From Oceanobacillus indicireducens (GTDB lineage: Bacteria; Bacillota; Bacilli; Bacillales; Amphibacillaceae), in assembly GCF_014647195.1 (NCBI RefSeq), contig NZ_BMOS01000004.1:58012-122011 (forward strand): 64,000 bases of DNA, written 5' to 3'. Every line of letters begins with the position of its first letter. Position 1 is the first letter of the stretch. The notes under the pieces were generated by a model. It was not told where the DNA came from. It was given only the letters and a program-made list of their open reading frames with translations, and made no database searches. This document shows, piece by piece, positions 1-8,692 of the stretch. A program made the position numbers and the translations under genes.

Positions 1-251
1 TTCGCCCGGAAGATATTAAAGATGAACTTGTCTTTCTAGAGGCAAATCTAGAGTCTACGATATCTGCTGGCATTGAAGTTGCCGAGCTGAATGGAGCAGA
101 GACGTTCCTTTACTCGAAAGTCGCGGATCAAAGCTTTATTGCCCGAGTCGACTCCCGTTCTGATGTTAAAGCTGGAGATACCGTGAAATTAGGTTTTGAG
201 ATGAATAAAGCACATTTCTTTGATGCGGTGACGGAAGAGAGAATTTATTAA
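1..251 (+). CDS. ABC transporter ATP-binding protein, C-terminal fragment (MsmX/UgpC type)
   Basis: Only the last 82 codons are in the window, read from base 3. The piece starts with RPEDI, the usual entry to the C-terminal TOBE-like regulatory domain of MsmX/UgpC/MalK ATPases, and continues through a beta-rich stretch to a terminal HFFDAVTEERIY. In this family the domain follows the nucleotide-binding domain, and the ATPase energises several sugar or oligosaccharide importers. The Walker motifs lie outside the window, so the call rests on the tail alone. A strong hairpin terminator follows the stop. Confidence 0.7.
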   Translation, partial: RPEDIKDELVFLEANLESTISAGIEVAELNGAETFLYSKVADQSFIARVDSRSDVKAGDTVKLGFEMNKAHFFDAVTEERIY

Positions 252-295
252 GTTACTTCTTTTAGTCAAATGGTTCAACCTTATTTCTCCATGGG

Positions 296-330
296 AAAAG
301 GGATACCCCTCTTTAAGGAGTATCCCTTTT
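296..330 (+). terminator. Rho-independent terminator of the ABC ATPase gene
   Basis: An 11-bp perfect stem (AAAAGGGATAC at 296-306 with its complement at 320-330) ends in a T-run. It lies 45 bases after the stop codon of the ATPase fragment. Confidence 0.8.
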
Positions 331-789
331 ATCTTTCAGTAACATATAAGCTTATTTTTAATATTTTATATCCCGAATATCTCGGGTGGGAAATTCTTCG
401 TTTTCGTTTTAATTATTGGGTGATTATTTCAAAACGCAGCATGAATCATCGTGTTAATTCAAGAATTTCACTTAACCGCGGTACGTGTTCCACTGGGTGT
501 TCTCTAACTTAAGCAACGCAAGCCCTACCTGCTCTTGCGTCCTTGCGACCCCTTAGTCGCTCCAGTTTGAATAAGCATCTTCAAAAACATTGTAGAATGC
601 CAGAGTGCTTATTTGTTACTCGATTTACTATAATACCATCTTAAAGAATTCTTGTCAATCTTTTTTTGCAAAGAAATGAACTGGGATCCGTTTGTTAATT
701 TATGTTTAGGTTTTATTGGTTGGAATGGATTATTATCTTTATATCAATTAAACTTAGATTACTACATTATACATAGGGGAGGGATCTTT
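331..789. other. Gene-free leader region before the lyase gene
   Basis: I see no convincing gene here. Short open frames occur on both strands but lack a ribosome binding site and any recognisable motif. The lyase reading frame stays open back to a TTG at 652, but that part of the frame is unlike a conserved N-terminus. A TATAAT hexamer lies near 629-634 without a good -35 partner. Confidence 0.5.
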
Positions 790-2463
790 TTGTGGCCTTT
801 TAAGAAAACCGTGCAACCTACATTAAATATAATTGAACCAATCAAGAAAACCAACTACACAAAAGACACAGATAAAATTGTCGAAGGTTTGTTTGAAGGG
901 CAGTACTTTCTTATAAAATCTTTAGAAGTTCTTGATTTTAAAAAAGGAATTGACTGGAACTATCAGCACCATTCGGGTGCAAATACTTATCAACTTTATC
1001 TTCATTCGTTGGAAACCATTCATCATCTTTGTAATCATTACGAGAAAAAGAAAGACAAAAAATCATTAAAAAAAGCTCATGAAATTTTACAAGATTGGGC
1101 TAAACACGACGAAGCCCATCCAAAGGAAAATTACCGTTCTCGCTGGAGTGATCACGCAACGGCAACGCGTGCGTTAGCAATTATTTATCTATACACTTCC
1201 GCTGTAGATATAATAAAAATAGATGAGGAACTGATCTATAATCTTCTCTTGAAGCATGCTAGATTTTTAAATGATGACCAAAATTATCGGAAAAATAACC
1301 ATGGAATCATGGTCGACAGGGCTTTACTATCGATTGCATTAGTTTTGTCCGAATATCCAGAAGCAGAACACTGGAAAGAGAAAGCAATTTATAGAGTCAG
1401 GGAAGCTTTCAATAGAGATTTCAGTTACAAAAATGTCCATTTAGAGAATTCGCCGGACTATCATAGTATGGTGATGAGGCTTATTCAATCCGTCGAAACC
1501 TTCTTGGTAAAAAATAATTTGACCCTCGGAAAGGACATCGTAGAAAGATTAGAGCAAGCGGATGATTATTTTCACTATTTTTTAAAGCCAAACCTAAAAG
1601 TCCCGACCATTGGAGACACCTCTTCCGGTCATTTAAAACGGAAGAAAAAGAAATTTGATTCCTTCATTGATGAAGAAGCGGGTATTGCAATCCTTCAAGA
1701 TGAGCATGAGGAGCCAGAAAGATCAACTTGGCTATCTTTTATCTGTGGTTATGGGAGTAAGACTCATAAACATTTCGATGATTTATCGTTCAACCTGTTT
1801 TATAATGGCAAAGACATTTTCGTTGATTCGGGAAAATATAATTATGTTAAAAGTGATAAGATCAGACAATACGTCCTTTCCCCAATTGCACACAACACCC
1901 TTGCAATCGATGGAAAAGAATATAAATTAGGCGATCCGCTAGTCTACCGCGATAAAATTAAAATAACCGGTTATCACAAAACGTTACACTATGAACTAAT
2001 TCAAGGGGAAAATAAAGCACATAACGGAGCGAAACTAAAGCGGACACTTATCTTTTTCAAGCCGGATGTCATAATTATTTTCGACCAAGCTGTAAGTGAC
2101 GAAGATCAGAAATTTTTACAATTGTACAACCTTGCCCCACATATTGAAATCCTTGAGACAAAAGATAATTACGCAAAAATAAAATCAGGTGCCGATATCA
2201 TTGAAATCGAGCAACTGCTCGGAACAAGTTCCGTTACGAGTTTCCAAGCGGATCGAACTGAACCGAGAGCAATCATGTCCGAACGTTTCAATGAATTAAT
2301 CGATATATCACAATTGGAGTTTTCAAAAACGGGTGAGAACGTGAATTATCTGACGATGATTAATCTGGGAAATGATACTTCTGTTAAAGATGTCACTTTT
2401 GATGAAATCGCTAGAGTTTTAACGTTAACTAAAAATGGTAAAAAGCTAGATATAGCTTTGTGA
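790..2463 (+). CDS. Heparinase II/III family polysaccharide lyase-like protein
   Basis: A protein of about 557 residues, read from a TTG at 790 that lies 6 bases after AGGGGAGGG (775-783); the frame is open further upstream to 652 but has no ribosome site there. The N-terminal ~330 residues are helical, as in the alpha/alpha-toroid domain of alginate/heparin lyases. The rest is the beta-sandwich heparinase II/III domain, recognisable from HKHFDDLSFNLFYNG followed by DSGKYNY and AHNTLAIDGKEY. Enzymes of this family cleave acidic polysaccharides by beta-elimination. No signal peptide is visible, so the protein may act inside the cell or on imported oligosaccharides, or in cell-surface polysaccharide metabolism. 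It stands alone, without transporter or sugar kinase beside it, so the substrate cannot be named. Confidence 0.8.
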   Translation: MWPFKKTVQPTLNIIEPIKKTNYTKDTDKIVEGLFEGQYFLIKSLEVLDFKKGIDWNYQHHSGANTYQLYLHSLETIHHLCNHYEKKKDKKSLKKAHEILQDWAKHDEAHPKENYRSRWSDHATATRALAIIYLYTSAVDIIKIDEELIYNLLLKHARFLNDDQNYRKNNHGIMVDRALLSIALVLSEYPEAEHWKEKAIYRVREAFNRDFSYKNVHLENSPDYHSMVMRLIQSVETFLVKNNLTLGKDIVERLEQADDYFHYFLKPNLKVPTIGDTSSGHLKRKKKKFDSFIDEEAGIAILQDEHEEPERSTWLSFICGYGSKTHKHFDDLSFNLFYNGKDIFVDSGKYNYVKSDKIRQYVLSPIAHNTLAIDGKEYKLGDPLVYRDKIKITGYHKTLHYELIQGENKAHNGAKLKRTLIFFKPDVIIIFDQAVSDEDQKFLQLYNLAPHIEILETKDNYAKIKSGADIIEIEQLLGTSSVTSFQADRTEPRAIMSERFNELIDISQLEFSKTGENVNYLTMINLGNDTSVKDVTFDEIARVLTLTKNGKKLDIAL

Positions 2464-2538
2464 TTGCAAGCGGGTGTGATCTGGAGTATTAGATTTTGCT
2501 AAGATGTAGCTAGTAGTATTTGTAACTGGAAAATCAGG

Positions 2539-2580
2539 TAAAAGCGCGGGTATGCCCAAAACATGTAACCCGCGCTTTTA
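2539..2580. terminator. Bidirectional terminator between the lyase and solA-like genes
   Basis: Perfect 13-bp stem TAAAAGCGCGGGT (2539-2551) and its complement (2568-2580), with A and T tracts in the arms. It sits between convergent genes and can serve both. Confidence 0.85.
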
Positions 2581-2628
2581 TTCATTATTTCTGCTGACTG
2601 ACTTGCGCACACCCATCAAGAAGAACAG

Positions 2629-3802
2629 CTATTCCTTTTTAATATGACAATCGGCGAATCGAGCTAACTTAAATAACGATATATCATGCTCCGTTACTCC
2701 ATGCATTGCTAATTGGGATAGGATTTCTCCTACTACACTAGCGAATTTAAATCCATGACTGGAGAAGCCTGTCGCTATCAATACATGGGCATGTTCTGGA
2801 TGCTGATCGATTATAAAATGTCCGTCAGGCGTTCGGGTATAAATGCAAATTGCCGCTTTCTTTAATTTCCCAGCAGCCTCTGGCATGAAGGTATCCAAGA
2901 ACTCTCGCAAATGCCCCTCATCATGGATATCTGAACCAAATTCACGGTTCATCGTAGACGGATCAATTACATCTTCATAGTCATGACGCCCAATTTTCAG
3001 CCCGCATCCGCCAAAAGATGGGAAACCATAATAAAGTGCTTTAGAACCATTAATTGCTACTTCCGCCGCAAATGTTGGGAAGTTGTGCAAATTAAACAGC
3101 GCTTCATTCGCTTCAAACCACCCAATCGGTTGACGAGTTGTCTTTAATGGGAGCTTTAAGCCTATTTTTTCCGATAACGTTCCACTCCAAGCACCTGCAC
3201 TTATAATCAGCTTATCCCCAGTAAACGTAGCGTTTTCCGTTATAACGCTCACCGACCTATCACTTGTCTCTATATCGATTACCGGATTTTGAAAGGAGGT
3301 TTCAGCTCCGTGGTGAATAGCCAACTCTTTATATGCAGCGATACAATTCTCACTAAATAAGAACCCGGAATTTGCCTCATAAAACCCAATATAATCATCC
3401 GGCAGATTAAGCCCAGGAAATCGTTCCTTTATTTCAGCACTGCTAAGAAAGTCGATATGCAAGTTATGTTCTTTTCCACTCGCTATCGCTTCATCGATAA
3501 ATGGCGCATTTCCTTGTGGTCCAAACCCCATCGCACCTGCCTGGGTGAATATTTTCAAGTGACTCTTTCTCTCCAATCCTTCCCACAATTCTTGAGAACG
3601 AAGAGCAAGTGGAACGTATTCCCTTCCTTCTCCATATGCATGGCGGGATAATTCGTGTTTCCCCGTAATGGCTTCCTTGATCATGTGGCGGATTATGTGC
3701 GTCAATCAGCAAAACCTTCACCCCTTGACGGGCTAAATAGTAGCCAGCAGCCATCCCCATTGAACCTGCCCCGGCTATAATGACATCATAGTTTTTCTTC
3801 AT
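2629..3802 (-). pseudogene. solA: Frameshifted SolA-like N-methyl-tryptophan/sarcosine oxidase
   Basis: Two overlapping frames form one protein of about 390 residues, the normal size of monomeric sarcosine oxidase/SolA. The first frame carries the FAD-binding Rossmann start ([19 protein letters not shown]) and [15 protein letters not shown]; the second resumes with [18 protein letters not shown] and continues to a normal C-terminus containing ATGFSSHGFKFA. The break is one extra base in the GGG run at 3645-3647 of the plus strand. If real, the gene is dead, because the upstream frame soon ends in unrelated residues; if a sequencing error, it encodes a flavin oxidase acting on N-methyl amino acids. 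The start at 3802 has a GAGGGGGA ribosome site. The start lies 45 bases after modB and may share its transcript. Confidence 0.8.
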
Positions 3803-3846
3803 GGAATCCCCCTCATATGCTTCTTTATTCCAAATTCACGTTATCA

Positions 3847-4527
3847 TTATTCTTGCTTCACCCGTACAACGAGCATCATACAAAATGAAAGAATCATAAT
3901 CGCAATCACCCACATCCAGGCCATCGCCTTATTCCCTGAGTCCAGTGCAATATAAATTGCTGTTGGAATTGTTTGGGTGACGCCTGGGATATTTCCCGCA
4001 AACATTAAAGTCGCACCAAACTCGCCTAACGCGCGGGCAAAACTTAATATACTTCCAGCAAGCAGCATTTTAGAAGCTAAAGGAACAGAGATCGTTAGGA
4101 AGGTTTTCCACTCCCCCGCCCCGTCAATCCTTGCCGCCTCTTCAATATCACGGTCCACTTCCTCGAATCCCGATTTCGCTGCTTGGTACATCAGCGGAAA
4201 TGCGACAACGACTGCAGCGATCACAGCGGCCCACCATGTAAAAATAATGGGTTGATTAAAAACCCATTCAATTGCTTGACCAATAATACTATTTTTTCCG
4301 AAAACGACAATTAATAAAAATCCAACGACCGTCGGGGGCAACACCATGGGAAGCATCAGAAGCGTTTCTAATACGGCCTTCCCTTTGAATTTTCTCCTCG
4401 CAAGCACTTTCCCGATTAACGTCCCCATTACAATTACGATAACACCTGATATCGCAGCAACTTTAAGAGATAACCAAATCGGACTGAGAAATGCTTGCAT
4501 AAAAGCACTATTTAATTGTAAATCCAT
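3847..4527 (-). CDS. modB: Molybdate ABC transporter permease ModB
   Basis: About 226 residues with five or six hydrophobic segments and the inner-membrane ABC permease loop (EAARIDGAGEWKTFLTISVP, then LARALGEFGATLMFAGN), which contacts the ATPase. GEFGATLMFAGN is typical of ModB/CysTW permeases. The ATG at 4527 is preferred; a TTG in frame at 4536 is also possible. Either way the start lies inside the end of modA, indicating translational coupling. No modC ATPase follows: the next gene is the solA-like frame. The transporter must borrow an ATPase from elsewhere or be incomplete. Confidence 0.9.
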   Translation of the reverse strand: MDLQLNSAFMQAFLSPIWLSLKVAAISGVIVIVMGTLIGKVLARRKFKGKAVLETLLMLPMVLPPTVVGFLLIVVFGKNSIIGQAIEWVFNQPIIFTWWAAVIAAVVVAFPLMYQAAKSGFEEVDRDIEEAARIDGAGEWKTFLTISVPLASKMLLAGSILSFARALGEFGATLMFAGNIPGVTQTIPTAIYIALDSGNKAMAWMWVIAIMILSFCMMLVVRVKQE

Positions 4528-5320
4528 ATTCTTCAAATACCTTTAAGGCTTCATCGCTTTGGAGATAGTCCAAAAAGACTTTTGCCATTTCGTATTGGGC
4601 AGAACCTTTGATCACTCCGACTGGATAAATAATAGGTGTATGTGTTTGGGCATCAACGGAAGCAACAATATCTATTTTTTCTGAAGTGAGGGCGTCTGTT
4701 TGATACACAAGTCCAGCCTCAACATTCCCGGTTTCCACATAGGATAAAACTTGCCGAACATCCTTTGCAAAAACGACTTTCGATTCCAGCTTATCCCATA
4801 AATCCATCTCTTCCAGTGCTTCTTTTGCATATTTGCCTGCAGGTACGGATTCAGGTGTACCGATGGAAATGTTACTTATTTCTCCTTTCGTAAGGTCCTC
4901 CAGTCCCCTGACTGATTGATCCTCTTTTGGAGTAATTAATACAAGCTCATTTCCAAGCAAGTCTACCCTATCTTCTCCAGCAATCAATCCTTCTTCTAGC
5001 AAGTTAGCAAACTTATCTTCTGCCGCTGAGAAAAATAGATCCACTGGTGCACCTTGTGAGATTTGTTGCTGCAGTGAACCTGAGGCTCCGTAATTAAAGG
5101 TCAAGGCTATTTCCGGATGTTCTTCTTGAAAATCCGCTTGAATCGTATCTAGTGCCTCTTTCAAACTTACCGCTGCCGAAATCGTTAACGCAGCATTTTC
5201 AGCCGCTGTCCCGGCTTCCTCGTCTCCTGGATCTTGAGCAGAATTATTCGTATTAGAACATGCACCTAATAGTAGAAATAAGAAGAAGAGCATACTAATA
5301 AAAGACATTTGTTTTTGCAT
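4508..5320 (-). CDS. modA: Molybdate-binding lipoprotein ModA
   Basis: 270 residues. The N-terminus is a lipoprotein signal with lipobox LLGAC, cysteine at residue 21, so the protein is anchored outside the membrane. The body has the type II periplasmic-binding fold of ModA: AAVSLKEALDTIQADF, FNYGASGSLQQQISQGAPVD and a later VETGNVEAGLVYQTDA. These motifs in the family bind the oxyanion (molybdate or tungstate). AAGGAGGC before the ATG supports the start. It is the first gene of a modA-modB pair. Confidence 0.92.
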   Translation of the reverse strand: MQKQMSFISMLFFLFLLLGACSNTNNSAQDPGDEEAGTAAENAALTISAAVSLKEALDTIQADFQEEHPEIALTFNYGASGSLQQQISQGAPVDLFFSAAEDKFANLLEEGLIAGEDRVDLLGNELVLITPKEDQSVRGLEDLTKGEISNISIGTPESVPAGKYAKEALEEMDLWDKLESKVVFAKDVRQVLSYVETGNVEAGLVYQTDALTSEKIDIVASVDAQTHTPIIYPVGVIKGSAQYEMAKVFLDYLQSDEALKVFEEYGFTIK

Positions 5321-5393
5321 ATTCTAATTGCCTCCTTCCGCACATTTACCTTTCATTATATCCTATTATAATAACTCACGCTGAAAATGAAAA

Positions 5394-5419
5394 TCTCCTG
5401 ATGCGGGAACATCAGGAGA
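5394..5419 (-). terminator. Terminator downstream of purU
   Basis: Perfect 10-bp stem TCTCCTGATG / CATCAGGAGA with a 6-base loop. Read on the minus strand it is followed by TTTTCATTTT, so it would stop purU transcription before the modA promoter region. Confidence 0.7.
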
Positions 5420-5445
5420 AGCATATTATAATTTTCCCCAAAAAA

Positions 5446-5468
5446 TTTAGGGCGTGGGAAGTACTTCC
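5446..5468. repeat. Half copy of a REP-like palindromic element
   Basis: Shares TTTAGGG-GTGG--GTACTT with the right arm of the 54-base element at 6461-6514. It begins 3 bases beyond the purU stop codon and contains its own 12-bp palindrome GGAAGTACTTCC (5457-5468). Confidence 0.5.
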
Positions 5469-5471
5469 TAA

Positions 5472-6371
5472 CTAAAACACAATCGTCTTATTCCCATGCA
5501 CAATAATCCGGTCTTCCAAATGCCACTTCACCGCGCGCGCAAGTACACTGCGCTCAATTGCTTGTCCAATCTTCTTCATTGCTGCCACGTCATCTCGATG
5601 GTCAACACGCCCAATATCCTGTTCAATAATTGGACCTTCATCAAGATCATTTGTCACATAATGTGACGTCGCACCGATCATTTTCACTCCCCGGTTAAAC
5701 GCGCGTTCATATGGATTGGCACCGATAAACGCTGGTAAGAAGGAATGGTGGATATTGATAATTTGATTCTTATATTCTTCTACAAAATCAGGCGTCAGAA
5801 TCTGCATATAGCGTGCAAGAATGACAAGATCCACATCATACTGCTCTAGGATTTCTTTTTGCTGTGCTTCCGCCTGGCTGCGAATATCCCGATTGGCTGG
5901 AATATAGTGGAACGGAATACCACGGGATTCTACCATATCTCTTACAACTTCATGGTTACTGACGACAACAGCAATATTAGCCATTAAGTCACCGCTCTCC
6001 CACTCCCATAACAGCTCAAGCAGACAATGCGGCTCTTTTGAAGCAAAAATCGCTACATTCTTCAGTTCATGGACGTACCTAACATCATAATGCATATTGA
6101 ATTTTTCAGCGATTGGAGTAAAGTCCTTTTCCAAATCGGCTTTCTTATCCCTTAACCCCGGACAATCGAATTCAATCCGCATAAAGAACTGTCCACCCTC
6201 TGGGTCAAGTGTATATTGGTCAGACGTTACAATGTTTGCCCCATGTTCATAAAGAAACTGGGATACAGTTGCAACAATCCCCGGTTGATCTGGACAACGA
6301 ATTAATAGTCTTGCCCGATTTTTATTTTCATTTTGGTACGCTTCTATTTTCTCTTCTGTATAGGTATGCAT
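5472..6371 (-). CDS. purU: Formyltetrahydrofolate deformylase PurU
   Basis: 299 residues from the ATG at 6371, preceded by AGAAGAGGA; a longer in-frame start at 6389 lacks such a site. The N-terminal ~85 residues form an ACT domain (RCPDQPGIVATVSQFL). The C-terminal formyltransferase-like domain has NIHHSFLPAFIGANPY and GATSHYVTNDLDEGPIIEQD, the catalytic motifs of PurU and GAR transformylase. The enzyme hydrolyses 10-formyl-tetrahydrofolate to formate and THF, balancing one-carbon pools. It is flanked on both sides by members of a short REP-like repeat and is probably transcribed alone. Confidence 0.95.
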   Translation of the reverse strand: MHTYTEEKIEAYQNENKNRARLLIRCPDQPGIVATVSQFLYEHGANIVTSDQYTLDPEGGQFFMRIEFDCPGLRDKKADLEKDFTPIAEKFNMHYDVRYVHELKNVAIFASKEPHCLLELLWEWESGDLMANIAVVVSNHEVVRDMVESRGIPFHYIPANRDIRSQAEAQQKEILEQYDVDLVILARYMQILTPDFVEEYKNQIINIHHSFLPAFIGANPYERAFNRGVKMIGATSHYVTNDLDEGPIIEQDIGRVDHRDDVAAMKKIGQAIERSVLARAVKWHLEDRIIVHGNKTIVF

Positions 6372-6460
6372 AAACGATCCTCTTCTCATCTAAAAATTTT
6401 CTTTATAACCTACTCTATGGAATTCAGTTCAAACTTTCAAGCTTTTTGTTAACAAATAAG

Positions 6461-6514
6461 AAGTACCTGTCAGCCCTGAATCGTTTAAAAAGATTTAGGG
6501 TGTGGCAGGTACTT
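6461..6514. repeat. REP-like imperfect palindrome, probable terminator of the TRAP/cupin operon
   Basis: Left arm AAGTACCTGTCAGCCCTGAA (6461-6480) pairs with the right arm at 6492-6514 with few mismatches around a short A-rich loop. It starts 3 bases after the cupin stop codon on the minus strand, the same placement as the half copy after purU, and would form a strong hairpin in the transcript. Confidence 0.6.
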
Positions 6515-6517
6515 TAT

Positions 6518-6856
6518 TTAACTCCAAACAACAGCGATTATTTTTAATGGCTCGTCCCCCGTATTAATCAAACCATGACTTCCGCCTCGCGTAATAATGC
6601 AGAGATCACCTTTCGAAACGGCATGCTCTCCTTCGTCATCCTGAAAGTTCCCCGTTCCTTCAACAATATAGTAGGCTTCCGCATCCTTATCATGTGAATG
6701 AAAACCAATCGAGCCGCCAACTGGTATGCTGACTTCTGCAAACATATCAAGACCAGCAATCTGATCCTCTTTAGTCAGTTTACGAGATAAGTCCACGATT
6801 CCTTTTCCACCATGCAAATTCTCCACCGATTCAACTGTATTGGAGCGTTTAATCAT
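6518..6856 (-). CDS. Small single-domain cupin protein
   Basis: 112 residues forming one cupin barrel. Motif 1 is GFHSHDKDAEAYYIVEG (metal-ligand His, His and Glu) and motif 2 is GDLCIITRGGSHGLINTG with the second His. Proteins of this size and type are metal-binding enzymes or sensors of small acids; a specific reaction cannot be read. The start has AGAGGGTG at good spacing and lies 11 bases after dctM, so it is the last gene of the TRAP transporter operon and probably acts on, or senses, the imported compound. Confidence 0.8.
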   Translation of the reverse strand: MIKRSNTVESVENLHGGKGIVDLSRKLTKEDQIAGLDMFAEVSIPVGGSIGFHSHDKDAEAYYIVEGTGNFQDDEGEHAVSKGDLCIITRGGSHGLINTGDEPLKIIAVVWS

Positions 6857-6867
6857 TTAATCACCCT

Positions 6868-8148
6868 CTAATTAAAAAGACTTGGCAGGAATGTGGAAAT
6901 ACCTGGTATAAAAATAATTAACAGAATAACAACTACGAGAATACCAATCACATGCAGAATATAAGGTAATGTATCTTCTATCCCCATATTTCGATCTGTC
7001 ACACTCGCACCTGCAATTAATGATAAACCTACAGGAGGTGTTACGTTAGCAAGCGCAAAGTTCATGACGAGAACCATTCCAAAGTGGATTGGGTCAATTC
7101 CATATTCCATGGCAATTGGCATGAAAATTGGACTAAGCAAGATAATAAGTGACGTCACCTCCGTCAACATTCCAAGAATAAGCAAGATAACAGATACGAT
7201 CAGCAGGAACTGAAGCGGTGTACTCGCAAACTGCAAGAAGAAATCCGAGATCATCGCCGGAATTTTATTGGCAGTTAGTACGTATGTAAATGCATTCGCC
7301 ACGGAAATAATAATTAAAATCGTGGCAGATGTCACCGCAGAAGAAACCATAATATCTTTAAACTTTCTAAACGTTAACTCTCTGTAAAATATAGATAAAA
7401 TAAAGCTATAGACAACAGCAATGACCGCTGCCTCTGTCGCTGTCGCAAATCCGCTGAAAATACTTCCTAAAATAAAGATCGGCGTAAGCAGCGGGAAAAA
7501 AGCTTTCACACCTACTCGCAGAAATTCTTTTCCTGTCATCGGGGCAGGCTTGTCAGCACCATAGCCTTTCTTTTTTGACATATAAGCTACGTAAATACAG
7601 AGCAGTAACGTAAGGACAACTCCCGGAACTACTCCAGCAATAAATAAGTCACCGATCGAGATATTCGCGGTGATACCGAGGATAACCATTGTAATACTCG
7701 GCGGAATAATCAATCCAAGGACACCCGCAGGACCAATAATACTTGCAATAAATGAATTACTATATTTTTCTTCTTTGAGACGCGGCACAAGAACGGATCC
7801 AACTGCATAAGTCGTGGCAACCGTCGAACCAGAAACTGTTCCGAAAAGCGCACTTGTTACAACAGTTGTCATCCCGAGCCCACCGGTTAAGCGTCCGACA
7901 AAGGCTCTTGCAAACTCCATCAACCTACGCGTTAAACCGCCCTCTCCCATAATATTTCCGGCCAAAATAAATAGCGGAATAGCAAGATAGGAGAAATTAT
8001 TTACCCCTGCAAACATCCGTTGTACGAGTACTTCCAGGGAAACATTGCCAAGAATCATCATACCCGCACTTACAATTCCTAAAATAAAAGCAATTGGCAT
8101 TCCTAAAAAGAGAAGTCCAAAGAATACGGCAAGAATTAATAGAATCAT
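6868..8148 (-). CDS. dctM: TRAP transporter large permease (DctM)
   Basis: 426 residues, almost entirely hydrophobic, with about 12 membrane segments as expected for the 12-TM subunit. Family motifs are visible: PLFILAGNIMGEGGLTRRL near residues 56-74, SGSTVATTYAVGSVLVPRL, GIIPPSIT-like LGLIIPPSITMVIL, and NLxIGxxTPPVG-like NFALANVTPPVGLSLIAGA near the C-terminus. It catalyses sodium- or proton-driven uptake of an acid delivered by DctP. The start overlaps the dctQ stop (ATGA), showing translational coupling. Confidence 0.93.
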   Translation of the reverse strand: MILLILAVFFGLLFLGMPIAFILGIVSAGMMILGNVSLEVLVQRMFAGVNNFSYLAIPLFILAGNIMGEGGLTRRLMEFARAFVGRLTGGLGMTTVVTSALFGTVSGSTVATTYAVGSVLVPRLKEEKYSNSFIASIIGPAGVLGLIIPPSITMVILGITANISIGDLFIAGVVPGVVLTLLLCIYVAYMSKKKGYGADKPAPMTGKEFLRVGVKAFFPLLTPIFILGSIFSGFATATEAAVIAVVYSFILSIFYRELTFRKFKDIMVSSAVTSATILIIISVANAFTYVLTANKIPAMISDFFLQFASTPLQFLLIVSVILLILGMLTEVTSLIILLSPIFMPIAMEYGIDPIHFGMVLVMNFALANVTPPVGLSLIAGASVTDRNMGIEDTLPYILHVIGILVVVILLIIFIPGISTFLPSLFN

Positions 8149-8615
8149 ACAGTCGGCTCCCCCTCTCCAGTAGAACGGAAAATATCCGTTACAATAAAGT
8201 AAATTGAAAAGAGAGAACTAAGTGGAATCGCCAAGTAAAATAATCCCATCGGTAATTGTAACGTGGACGAAGTAGTCGACATTGCGCCCATCGTTAACCC
8301 GAAGCCGTAATAGGCCAAGATTCCAAAGAAAAGGATCGTTAATAGATGAACCGAAAAATGAATCATCTTTTGAATCGTCGGTCTTGCTCGCTTAACAAAG
8401 AATGTCACCGCTAAGTGCATCTTTTCATAGATTGCTAGACTGGAACCGAAAAAGGTAAGCCAAACGACTAAAAGCCGAGCAAGCTCATCTGCACCCGGGA
8501 AGGATATACTCACCATTCTCGTTAACACTTGCAGAAATACGATGACCGTTAAACCCGTAATTGCAACAACACATAAGTAGACTAATATTTTGGCTATGAT
8601 TTCTTTCACTTTCAT
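8145..8615 (-). CDS. dctQ: TRAP transporter small permease (DctQ)
   Basis: About 156 residues with four membrane segments. The ARLLVVWLTFFGSSLA stretch is the usual DctQ signature. I prefer the ATG at 8615 (9 bases after the GGGGGAA ribosome site) to the GTG at 8624, which would touch that site. It forms the membrane complex with DctM and lies between dctP and dctM in the standard order. Confidence 0.9.
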   Translation of the reverse strand: MKVKEIIAKILVYLCVVAITGLTVIVFLQVLTRMVSISFPGADELARLLVVWLTFFGSSLAIYEKMHLAVTFFVKRARPTIQKMIHFSVHLLTILFFGILAYYGFGLTMGAMSTTSSTLQLPMGLFYLAIPLSSLFSIYFIVTDIFRSTGEGEPTV

Positions 8616-8692
8616 GGGTATCACTTCCCCCTATTCCATTAGTTTCTTATAAAGTAAGAAAGGAAGAGAGCCGATTCCCTCTTCCCTTTTCA

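Noticed and set aside
270-512. 80-codon plus-strand frame after the first terminator
   Set aside because: It overlaps the terminator, has no ribosome site and no recognisable motif.
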